Shown: positions 6,325 through 11,695 of the stretch, one piece after another | How positions within the stretch are numbered: position 1 is the stretch's first letter | Layout: each line of letters begins with the position of its first letter | The notes under the pieces: generated by a model | What the model was told of the DNA's origin: nothing | Databases searched by the model: none | The model's input: only the letters and a program-made list of their open reading frames with translations | Position numbers and translations under genes: made by a program | DNA from: Candidatus Pacearchaeota archaeon | GTDB taxonomy: Archaea > Nanobdellota > Nanobdellia > Pacearchaeales > GW2011-AR1 | Direction of reading: 5' to 3' | DNA: 11,850 nucleotides | Assembly (NCBI GenBank): GCA_016186375.1 | Contig: JACPLS010000096.1 | Location: 1 to 11,850 of the forward strand

Positions 6325-8103
6325 ATCATCTCACGTCAAGACTTTATAAAAGAATATCTCGAATTTTTTAAAAGTAAACAGCATCACCACATCCCCTCAT
6401 CTTCACTAATCCCAGAAAATGATCATACTGTTCTTTTTACAACAGCAGGAATGCATCATCTTGTTCCATTCTTGATCGGACAAAAACACCCTCTGGGAAA
6501 ACGTCTAGTTAGCGTACAAAAATGTATCCGCACAGATGACATAGATGAAGTCGGTGATCCTTTTCATCATACTTTCTTTGAAATGCTTGGCAATTGGTCT
6601 CTCGGAGATTATTTTAAAGAAGATGCAATCAAATTCAGCTTCGAATTCTTAACAAATGTTCTTAAACTGCCCAAAGAAAAATTAGCAGTCTCATGTTTTG
6701 CAGGAGATACAGATTCTCCAAAAGATGAAAAATCAGAAAAGATATGGCTCTCCTTAGGAATACCTAAAGAACGCATTGCTTTTCTTCCAAAGGTAAATAA
6801 CTGGTGGGGTCCAGCAGGAGAAACAGGCCCCTGTGGCCCTGACACAGAAATATTCTACTGGTCTGCAAAAACCAAGACTCCAAAATCTTTCAACTCTGAA
6901 GACGAAAGATGGGTTGAAATTTGGAATGATGTTTTCATGCAGTATGAAAAAACAAAAGATGGAAAATATTCTCCTCTGCAACAAAAAAACGTTGATACTG
7001 GAATGGGAGTAGAGCGCACGCTCGCAATCTTAAACAATCTCAATGACAATTATCAAACCTCTATTTTCCAGCCAATTATCAAAGAAATAGAATCAATTTC
7101 AAATATAAAATATGGAAAAAATAAATCTGATACAAGAGCAATGAGGATAATCGCAGATCATATAAGAGCTGCAGTTTTTATTCTTGGAGATGAAAGAGCA
7201 ATCATCCCTTCTAATATCGGTCAAGGATATGTTCTCCGTAGATTAATAAGAAGAGCAATCAGATATGGCAAACTACTAGGAATAAAAGAAAACTTCACAT
7301 TAAAAATAGCGAAAGTCATAATTCCAACCTATCCAGATTATCAAGAACTGCAGAGAAATCACAAATTTATATCGGAACAATTAAATGAGGAAGAGCTTCG
7401 ATTCAATCAAACTTTAGAAAAAGGCCTTAAAAAATTTAGAGAAATTGCAACAGATAACCTTATTTCAGGAAAAGAAGCCTTCCTACTCTTCCAAAGCTAT
7501 GGCTTTCCAATAGAATTTACACAAGAACTTGCGAATGAAAAAGGAATTAAAGTTGATTTAGAAGAATATAATTCTGAATTTCAGAAACATCAGGATTTAT
7601 CTCGGACAGCCAGCGCAGGCATGTTTAAATCTGGTCTAGCAGATGATTCGGAAGCAACAAGAAAGCTTCACACAGCAACTCACTTGCTTAATGAAGCTCT
7701 CCGAAGAGTGCTCTCTCCAGATATAAAGCAAAAAGGCTCCAATATAACACCAGAAAGACTGCGCTTCGACTTTAACTTCCCAAGAAAACTTACACAAGAA
7801 GAAATAAAAAAAGTTGAAGAAGTAGTGAACACAATAATCAAAAAATCATTATCTGTAAAAAGAGAAGAAGTTCCTTTGCAAGACGCATTATCAAGTGGAG
7901 CTCAAGCAGAATTCGGAGCAAAATATCCTGAATTAGTTTCTGTATATACAATAATTGACAAAGACGAAAAGCAAGGCTGGTATTCTAAGGAAATTTGCAC
8001 AGGCCCACATATTTCTAACACCTCTGATCTCGGACATTTTAAAATTGTAAAGGAAGAAGCTGTGGCTGCAGGAATAAGAAGAATTAAAGCGATTACGGAA
8101 TAA
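6316..8103 (+). CDS. alaS: Alanyl-tRNA synthetase, short form lacking the C-terminal C-Ala/DHHA1 domain
   Basis: The enzyme charges tRNA-Ala with alanine using ATP in the cytosol. The class II catalytic core (about 1-240) includes RTDDIDEVG, HHTFFEMLGNWSLGDYF, NNWWGPAGETGPCGPDTEIF and motif 3, DTGMGVERTLAIL (227-239). A tRNA-recognition region follows (about 250-440). The editing domain has both zinc-ligand motifs intact: HTATH (His452, His456) and CTGPH (Cys561, His565). The protein then ends at 595 aa, so the oligomerisation/C-Ala part is missing; bacterial and archaeal AlaRS are usually about 850-900 aa. The WWGPAGETGPCGPDTE wording is of the bacterial/CPR style rather than classical archaeal. 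This suggests an ancient transfer, plus domain loss as in other reduced archaea. The ATG at 6316 is set by the TATA spacing and the family N-terminus. Confidence 0.95.
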   Translation: MKQIISRQDFIKEYLEFFKSKQHHHIPSSSLIPENDHTVLFTTAGMHHLVPFLIGQKHPLGKRLVSVQKCIRTDDIDEVGDPFHHTFFEMLGNWSLGDYFKEDAIKFSFEFLTNVLKLPKEKLAVSCFAGDTDSPKDEKSEKIWLSLGIPKERIAFLPKVNNWWGPAGETGPCGPDTEIFYWSAKTKTPKSFNSEDERWVEIWNDVFMQYEKTKDGKYSPLQQKNVDTGMGVERTLAILNNLNDNYQTSIFQPIIKEIESISNIKYGKNKSDTRAMRIIADHIRAAVFILGDERAIIPSNIGQGYVLRRLIRRAIRYGKLLGIKENFTLKIAKVIIPTYPDYQELQRNHKFISEQLNEEELRFNQTLEKGLKKFREIATDNLISGKEAFLLFQSYGFPIEFTQELANEKGIKVDLEEYNSEFQKHQDLSRTASAGMFKSGLADDSEATRKLHTATHLLNEALRRVLSPDIKQKGSNITPERLRFDFNFPRKLTQEEIKKVEEVVNTIIKKSLSVKREEVPLQDALSSGAQAEFGAKYPELVSVYTIIDKDEKQGWYSKEICTGPHISNTSDLGHFKIVKEEAVAAGIRRIKAITE

Positions 8104-8194
8104 TCAATTTTCTTAATTCATTAAATTAATACGATTGTAATTACCATTCATCTTTGCTGATAATCATACTATTACTTCATAAATTTGATTATTG

Positions 8195-8425
8195 ATGATA
8201 TTTGTGCTTATTTTTTGCACAAACACTGACCTCGCGCTTAATACAAAAGAAGGCATTTTAGAGGCGCTCTGTGCCGCATTTGAACAAGACTCGCTATTTC
8301 TGATGAAAGAAGAGCATAAATATAGGTCTTGTGTCCGTAGTGAAAATTCAGTCAGATTTAAACTCAAAGAGAAAAGAGGTGATTACTTTTTATTACTTTT
8401 CTCTCCTAAACTCATTAAAAATTGA
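8195..8425 (+). CDS. Doubtful small ORF downstream of alaS
   Basis: The stretch 8104-8382 contains no convincing gene. The best frame is this plus-strand ORF of about 76 aa, starting MIFVLIFCTN, with a helical middle (EGILEALCAAFEQ) and a basic end. It has no known motif and only a weak A/T element (near 8169) at promoter distance. It overlaps the 3' end of the convergent repeat-protein gene by 43 bases, which is a lot for this compact region, and a perfect inverted repeat sits at its fourth to tenth codons. A minus-strand frame (8367-8164) is equally long. The stretch is visibly richer in G+C than its neighbours, so a non-coding element or a gene remnant is also possible. Confidence 0.25.
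   Translation: MIFVLIFCTNTDLALNTKEGILEALCAAFEQDSLFLMKEEHKYRSCVRSENSVRFKLKEKRGDYFLLLFSPKLIKN
8201..8223. repeat. Perfect 7-bp inverted repeat with T-rich loop
   Basis: TTTGTGC (8201-8207) and GCACAAA (8217-8223) are perfect complements around a nine-base TTATTTTTT loop. It is about 100 bases after the alaS stop. It could be an operator, a small hairpin in an RNA leader, or a 3' processing element for alaS mRNA; nothing distinguishes these. Confidence 0.4.
8368..8404. repeat. 9-bp inverted repeat spanning the 3' end of the repeat-protein gene
   Basis: AGAGAAAAG (8368-8376) pairs perfectly with CTTTTCTCT (8396-8404) around 19 bases that contain the stop codon of the four-repeat gene. It is A/T-rich and weak, and may act as a transcript 3' end for either strand. 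Confidence 0.3.
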
Positions 8426-9192
8426 TTCCACGTTTTGATAGTTGGGTCATAGCGGCCGTTTTTAATCATTTTTAATGCGTTGCTGTGTTCTGATTCAAAT
8501 TCAGCAGATTTGGGCATTCTGCCCAAGCTTCTTTTTACTTTAAAATATGCATTTTCAATATCTATAGGCGTTGTATATTTTGATTTAACACCTCCTTTCT
8601 TGTGTTTTCCTCCTATTCTTCTGATAAAATCTCTCCAGGAAAAAACCTCTGGATCATATCTACCTTCCACAATTGCATTTAAAGCTCCGCCAAATTTATT
8701 TTTAAATTCTTTCATATTTGGCTGTCTACCAAGTTCCCTTTGTAATGTATTATAAGCTCTTACAATATTTGAAAGTGTCCATCGTGAACGTGCAATTTCC
8801 TCTCCCATACCTGTTAAAAATTGGTTCCAGCTTTTAATTTTAGGATCATAACACCCCCTCTTAATCCTTTTCAAAGCTCCACTACAAAATTCATCAAATT
8901 CATCCTGTGTTGGCGTTCTATGAAGCATTTCTTCTAATTCAAGGAATATTCTTTTTACCTTTTCAGGAGTATAAATAGAAAGAGAGTTTCCAACTATAGT
9001 TTCTTCTCCCAAGCTATTTTTAAACTGATTCCATGTCTTGATTTCTGTGCTATATTTGCCTCTTTTAACAGCCTGCATTGCGCCAGGATATAGATGCTCA
9101 AATTCTGCTTTTGTAGGTTGTCTGCCCAAGGCTTCTTTATACCCGAAATAAAGTTCTCTTATTCTATCCGAGGTAAATTGTGACTTAGTCAT
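8383..9192 (-). CDS. Four tandem homing-endonuclease-associated (HNH_repeat-like) repeats, no nuclease domain
   Basis: The 269-aa protein consists almost wholly of four repeats of 57-59 residues: about 7-63, 75-132, 138-196 and 207-264. Each runs helix - LGRxPTxxEF - helix - AL..I..GRYDP.I.(T/S)WNQFL..(L/M)GE; the invariant Trp falls at 54, 122, 186 and 255. This matches the homing-endonuclease-associated repeat, a small helical DNA-binding unit usually found beside HNH or LAGLIDADG nuclease domains. No HNH, LAGLIDADG or GIY-YIG motif is present, so it may act as a sequence-specific DNA-binding array. Its ATG overlaps the preceding stop by eight bases (ATGACTAA), with GAGG about eight bases upstream, so it is the last gene of a four-gene operon. 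DNA binding is inferred from the family. Confidence 0.75.
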   Translation of the reverse strand: MTKSQFTSDRIRELYFGYKEALGRQPTKAEFEHLYPGAMQAVKRGKYSTEIKTWNQFKNSLGEETIVGNSLSIYTPEKVKRIFLELEEMLHRTPTQDEFDEFCSGALKRIKRGCYDPKIKSWNQFLTGMGEEIARSRWTLSNIVRAYNTLQRELGRQPNMKEFKNKFGGALNAIVEGRYDPEVFSWRDFIRRIGGKHKKGGVKSKYTTPIDIENAYFKVKRSLGRMPKSAEFESEHSNALKMIKNGRYDPTIKTWNQFLMSLGEKSNKK

Positions 9193-9499
9193 GATATTGC
9201 CTCTGTAAACTTATTGATAAAGTTATTGTCTCGTTGCATGCCTGTATGGCGTCATCTGAGTAAATTATCCTATATTTATCATTTGACATCTTTATTTCAG
9301 CTTTTCTTACATAAAACCCAAATTCATCTTCTCCAAGTGTTAATAGGATATTTTCTCCAGGATCAATGCGGAGAGAGCAATCCCTAATAGCAAAAATCCT
9401 CTCTGAAAGTTGAATATAAGTATACACTCTCTTGTCAATAAGAGTCCTAGCTACAAATGAGTTTTGCACTATTCCTTCAATATTTTTTGTGTTTGTCAT
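9185..9499 (-). CDS. Small beta-rich protein in Lrp-flanked operon, function unknown
   Basis: A 104-aa soluble protein. Residues about 20-75 alternate as short strands (RVYTYIQLS, RIFAIRD, NILLTLG, EFGFYVRKAEI), suggesting a small beta barrel of OB or similar fold. The C-terminus holds another strand (KYRIIYS) and a helix. I recognise no family motif and do not claim nucleic-acid binding, although an OB-like barrel beside a DNA-binding repeat protein would fit. The ATG lies one base after the previous stop, behind a GGAGTGAG Shine-Dalgarno, and the end overlaps the next gene by eight bases. This shows tight coupling and argues that the gene is real. Confidence 0.7.
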   Translation of the reverse strand: MTNTKNIEGIVQNSFVARTLIDKRVYTYIQLSERIFAIRDCSLRIDPGENILLTLGEDEFGFYVRKAEIKMSNDKYRIIYSDDAIQACNETITLSISLQRQYHD

Positions 9500-9500
9500 G

Positions 9501-9830
9501 TTATCTCACTCCATTTAATTTTAGTGAATACCAATTAATCTTATGAAGTTCCGCCATTAATTCTGCCTCGAAGTATAATCTGTCAACAAACTCTTCTGCT
9601 AACCTTGTAGCTTCGCACTCGTGCATAAAGTGTTGGTGAAGTTTATCAGGATTATTAATAAAATCTATCATTTCTATAGTTCTTTCAATTAATCCTCCTA
9701 ATTCGTCAGAGTCTCTAAATAACCTTCTATTATCCGGTTCTTTTTCATATCGCGATCTAAGAGTTTCATAAACATATTTGGCTATCCTAATATTCTCATT
9801 CCATATATTGCTTTTTAATTCACTAATCAT
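9501..9830 (-). CDS. Small all-helical acidic protein in Lrp-flanked operon, function unknown
   Basis: A 109-aa soluble protein predicted to be helical throughout: about 3-30 (NIWNENIRIAKYVYETLRSRY), 43-60, 63-97. It is rich in Glu, Arg, Leu and His, and includes HQHFMHECEATRLAEEF (65-81), which has three His and one Cys close together but no recognised metal-site pattern. It has no membrane helix. The start has a perfect GGAGGT Shine-Dalgarno three bases upstream, and the upstream stop is one base away (TAAGATG), so it is coupled with the membrane-protein gene. I recognise no family. In context it could be a cytosolic partner of the membrane protein. Confidence 0.72.
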   Translation of the reverse strand: MISELKSNIWNENIRIAKYVYETLRSRYEKEPDNRRLFRDSDELGGLIERTIEMIDFINNPDKLHQHFMHECEATRLAEEFVDRLYFEAELMAELHKINWYSLKLNGVR

Positions 9831-9831
9831 C

Positions 9832-10257
9832 TTACCTCCATATCAAGCTTGCAATAAGCCCGATAAGCATAATTATAAAAGGAGAATTTTCAGGAATTTT
9901 AATTCCTGCAATAAGCAATGCAATCGCACCAATTGCAAATGCCCCAACAATTCTAATAATATTAACATTCACAAATTGTAATAATTTGGGACCAATTCCC
10001 GCAGCAAAAACAATTATTAAAGTAGCAAAGGTTCCTGCTAAAAGTGCACTAAACATTCTTTCTCTTACAGGACCATCAAGGTATGAAGCTGTTATTAAAG
10101 CTCCTGGTCCTACCATAAAAAGTAATGCTAAAAAAGCAAAATTTTCTACTTTAAAGAAACCTTGAAGCGCAGCAAGAGCTACACTTCCGTCTAATCCAGC
10201 AAGACTTAGCATTAATGCTAATCTTTTTGTTTTCTTGTTAAATATCTTGAATTTCAT
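9832..10257 (-). CDS. Multispanning membrane protein, first gene of the Lrp-flanked operon
   Basis: A 141-aa membrane protein with a basic N-terminus (KFKIFNKKTKR) and four to five hydrophobic helices (about 13-33, 40-58, 67-90, 99-118, 125-140). The second helix ends in a short conserved-looking loop, PGALITASYLDGPVRERM (51-68). The length and glycine-rich helices suggest an oligomeric channel or small transporter, but no named family is recognised. I recall similar sequences in DPANN genomes without a function. The ATG lies 26 bases from a TATA box in the intergenic region shared with the Lrp-family gene. A 17-base dyad that resembles an Lrp-type site sits directly behind that TATA box, so this gene and the three behind it are probably under the regulator's control. 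Confidence 0.78.
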   Translation of the reverse strand: MKFKIFNKKTKRLALMLSLAGLDGSVALAALQGFFKVENFAFLALLFMVGPGALITASYLDGPVRERMFSALLAGTFATLIIVFAAGIGPKLLQFVNVNIIRIVGAFAIGAIALLIAGIKIPENSPFIIMLIGLIASLIWR

Positions 10258-10279
10258 ATTTAATATAATTATTATTCCT

Positions 10280-10287
10280 TTATAATT
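10280..10287 (-). promoter_or_regulatory. TATA box for the four-gene operon
   Basis: The minus strand reads AATTATAA (then AGG), centred near 10283, which is 26 bases upstream of the ATG at 10257. The expected BRE position just upstream (about 10288-10293) runs into the first dyad site. Confidence 0.5.
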
Positions 10288-10290
10288 ATT

Positions 10291-10307
10291 ATTGATTATA
10301 ATTCAAT
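10291..10307. promoter_or_regulatory. Candidate Lrp-type operator, copy 1
   Basis: ATTGATTATAATTCAAT has ATTGA/TCAAT outer arms. It matches copy 2 at 14 of 17 bases and starts 41 bases before it, about four helical turns. It lies immediately upstream of the operon's TATA box, where bound protein could either block or help TFB. Confidence 0.5.
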
Positions 10308-10321
10308 TAATAACCGAAAAG

Positions 10322-10330
10322 TATATAAAT
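10322..10330 (+). promoter_or_regulatory. BRE/TATA promoter of the lrp-family gene
   Basis: CCGAAAAG (10313-10320) followed by TATATAAAT (10322-10330) is the clearest BRE-TATA pair in the window. The TATA centre is 25 bases from the ATG at 10351, implying a leaderless mRNA. Confidence 0.7.
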
Positions 10331-10331
10331 A

Positions 10332-10348
10332 ATCGAATATTATTCAAT
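10332..10348. promoter_or_regulatory. Candidate Lrp-type operator, copy 2
   Basis: ATCGAATATTATTCAAT is a near-perfect dyad (seven of eight pairs match). It fills the space between the lrp TATA box and its start codon, the usual place for autorepression in archaea. Confidence 0.55.
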
Positions 10349-10350
10349 TT

Positions 10351-10800
10351 ATGAAAAATATAGAACCAAAACTCATAGAATTACTTAAAGAAGGTAATTG
10401 CACGCCATTGATTTCTCAAATAGCCAAAAAGCTTAAAGAACCGTCTACTACAATTCATTACAATATAAAAAAATTGGAAAAAGAAGGTGTAATTAAAGCC
10501 TATAAAGCCGTATTCAATTATCAAAAGATTGGTAAAGGTTTTTGTAGTTATGTTCTAGTAAAACTTTCTCCAGAAGAATATGGAATTCCAGAACGTGTAG
10601 GATTAGAATTAGCAAAGTTTAATGAAATAGAAAGTGTAGATGTTATAACCGGAGATTACGAAATGATAATTAAAATAAGAGTTAAAGATCAAGATGAATA
10701 TTATTCACTAATTAAAAGAATTGGTTCGTTGAAAGGCATAGTTAAAACTTTCACTCATGTCTCTTTCAAACAATTGAAAACAGAGTATATACAAATCTAA
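10351..10800 (+). CDS. Lrp/AsnC-family transcriptional regulator
   Basis: A 149-aa feast/famine regulator, the usual family length. Residues 6-50 form the N-terminal helix-turn-helix (ISQIAKKLKEPSTTIHYNIKKLEKEGVI). A beta hinge (51-62) leads to the C-terminal RAM/AsnC effector domain (about 64-140), with the conserved VITGDYEMIIKI region (97-108) that helps form the effector pocket. Such proteins assemble as dimers to octamers and bind DNA sites spaced by whole helical turns. Two dyads 41 bases apart occur in its promoter region, which supports autoregulation and control of the divergent four-gene operon. The ligand cannot be read from sequence, although amino acids are typical. The start is fixed by a strong TATA box 25 bases upstream. 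Confidence 0.93.
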   Translation: MKNIEPKLIELLKEGNCTPLISQIAKKLKEPSTTIHYNIKKLEKEGVIKAYKAVFNYQKIGKGFCSYVLVKLSPEEYGIPERVGLELAKFNEIESVDVITGDYEMIIKIRVKDQDEYYSLIKRIGSLKGIVKTFTHVSFKQLKTEYIQI

Positions 10801-10812
10801 AATAACTTTTCA

Positions 10813-10953
10813 TTATTTTCTCTTCTCTTTCAATACCTTCTCTAAATCTTTCAAGTCAAAGCAATAAACTTTTTTGCCTTCAAACTCCTTCACTTTTTTA
10901 GAAAAAGACTTTGCGAAAACTGCATAACTATCTTTCTTTTTATTATTGTCCAA
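10813..10953 (-). pseudogene. Short ORF remnant, perhaps C-terminus of an archaeal ATPase-like protein
   Basis: A 46-codon minus-strand frame just downstream of the PIN toxin gene. It encodes a helix SYAVFAKSFSKKVKEFEGK, then the strand KVYCFDLKDL and a short basic helix. This reads like the extreme C-terminus of a larger protein; I am reminded of the closing segment of archaeal AAA ATPases of the DUF234 type or a restriction-endonuclease-like fold, but cannot verify it. The only start is TTG at 10953, with a GAGG-like purine run about 12 bases before it. An in-frame TGA at 10968-10966 separates it from anything upstream. The likeliest reading is the tail left after loss or replacement of a gene; a genuine 46-aa protein is possible. 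Confidence 0.35.
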
Positions 10954-10970
10954 CTCTACAAATCCTCATC

Positions 10971-11426
10971 TCAATCCCAATAAACAAAATCAATTCTCTT
11001 TATATCTTTTATTTTATCAAAATCAGGATCAGAACTTATTATTGCCTTAATATTCTTAGATTGCATAGCTGCTAAATGGATTGCATCTCTCGGGTGTAAA
11101 TTCTCTTTTTTATAAATATTAATTGAACTTCTTATTATTTCTATATCAACAGGGATAAATTTCAATTGAGGCATTTCCAATATTAACAGTGCTAATTGAT
11201 AAGCTGTTTCCTTATTTTTCTTTTTTTGTATAGCCCACAATATCTCATCTATTGTTAAAGTAGCGGTGAAAATACTGATTTCTTTTTTTTTAATTAAATC
11301 TATAATCTTTCTTGCGTTGTCTCCCTCTTTTTTCAAATCAGTTGAAGCATAAATAAAAAGATTAGCATCAATGTAAGCTTCATTATTCTTTAAAAACAAT
11401 TCCTGCTCTTTTTGCTCTTTCTTCAT
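10971..11426 (-). CDS. PIN-domain toxin (VapC-like ribonuclease)
   Basis: A 151-aa PIN-domain protein, predicted to be a metal-dependent ribonuclease toxin. The acidic active-site residues are in place: Asp20 in AYIDANLFIYA, Glu61 in TIDEILWA, Asp114 in HPRDAIHLAA, and the SSDPDFD cluster (Asp133-Asp137) near the end. The ATG at 11426 overlaps the antitoxin gene by 44 bases and puts 17 charged residues ahead of the fold. An in-frame TTG at 11399 would shorten both the overlap (to 17 bases) and the tail, and begin LFLKNNEAYID, closer to typical PIN proteins. Neither start has a strong Shine-Dalgarno. Position directly behind an AbrB-fold antitoxin supports a type II toxin-antitoxin role, with translation coupled to the antitoxin. 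Confidence 0.85.
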   Translation of the reverse strand: MKKEQKEQELFLKNNEAYIDANLFIYASTDLKKEGDNARKIIDLIKKKEISIFTATLTIDEILWAIQKKKNKETAYQLALLILEMPQLKFIPVDIEIIRSSINIYKKENLHPRDAIHLAAMQSKNIKAIISSDPDFDKIKDIKRIDFVYWD

Positions 11427-11664
11427 ATTGTTCTTCTCTTAATCTTCTCAAGGATTTTTGATTAAGTCTCTCTTTCATATTCACTTTTATTGCAATCTCT
11501 TTCAATTTCTCAACTATGTCATTATCTTGCTTCTTTATCAAAACTCCTTCTTCTTTTGCTATAACTACAACTTCTCCCATTGGATACATTTTATAGTTAT
11601 CTCTAAAAATTTTTGGAATTACTAGTTGTCCTTTTTGTCCTAGTTTAACTTTAAGTTCTACCAT
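11383..11664 (-). CDS. AbrB/SpoVT-fold antitoxin (VapB-like)
   Basis: A 93-aa protein with an N-terminal swapped-hairpin AbrB domain (about 1-46: KVKLGQKGQLVIPKIFRDNY, then a GEVVVIAKEEGVLIKK strand pair) that dimerises and binds DNA. The C-terminal helix and basic tail (about 47-93) would wrap and inhibit the PIN toxin. It is the first gene of the pair. The ATG at 11664 directly abuts a perfect dyad, and a TATA element lies 26 bases upstream, so the antitoxin probably represses its own leaderless promoter, as is standard for VapBC modules. The C-terminus, RAKRAGIVFKE, overlaps the toxin start. Confidence 0.87.
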   Translation of the reverse strand: MVELKVKLGQKGQLVIPKIFRDNYKMYPMGEVVVIAKEEGVLIKKQDNDIVEKLKEIAIKVNMKERLNQKSLRRLREEQYEERAKRAGIVFKE

Positions 11665-11683
11665 GTCATACCTAAAGTATGAC
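11665..11683. promoter_or_regulatory. Perfect dyad operator of the toxin-antitoxin operon
   Basis: GTCATAC (11665-11671) and GTATGAC (11677-11683) are perfect 7-base complements around CTAAA. The dyad occupies the whole space between the TATA element and the antitoxin ATG, so a bound antitoxin-toxin complex would cover the transcription start. Confidence 0.65.
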
Positions 11684-11685
11684 TA

Positions 11686-11695
11686 TTATTTAAAC
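11686..11695 (-). promoter_or_regulatory. TATA box of the toxin-antitoxin operon
   Basis: The minus strand reads GAAAAG then TTTAAATAA, a BRE-like plus TATA pair centred about 26 bases upstream of the ATG at 11664. This predicts a leaderless transcript. Confidence 0.6.

Noticed and set aside
6609..7049. Several minus-strand ORFs inside alaS
   Set aside because: They lie opposite strongly conserved AlaRS motifs and are shadows.
1789..8103. Assignment of the segment to a CPR bacterium, suggested by ScpB and the short AlaRS
   Set aside because: TFE, consistent archaeal TATA spacing and the BRE/TATA promoter of the Lrp gene favour an archaeon; ScpB also occurs in archaea.
8164..8367. Minus-strand ORF of 67 codons opposite the small plus ORF downstream of alaS
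   Set aside because: It starts at TTG, has a serine-rich unnatural composition and no recognisable motif; a TATA-like AATAAAAAG about 23 bases upstream is expected by chance in such AT-rich sequence.
8368..8404. Strong intrinsic terminator after the four-repeat gene
   Set aside because: The 9-bp stem is A/T-rich with a 19-base loop containing the stop codon, and no clean U-tract follows on the minus strand.
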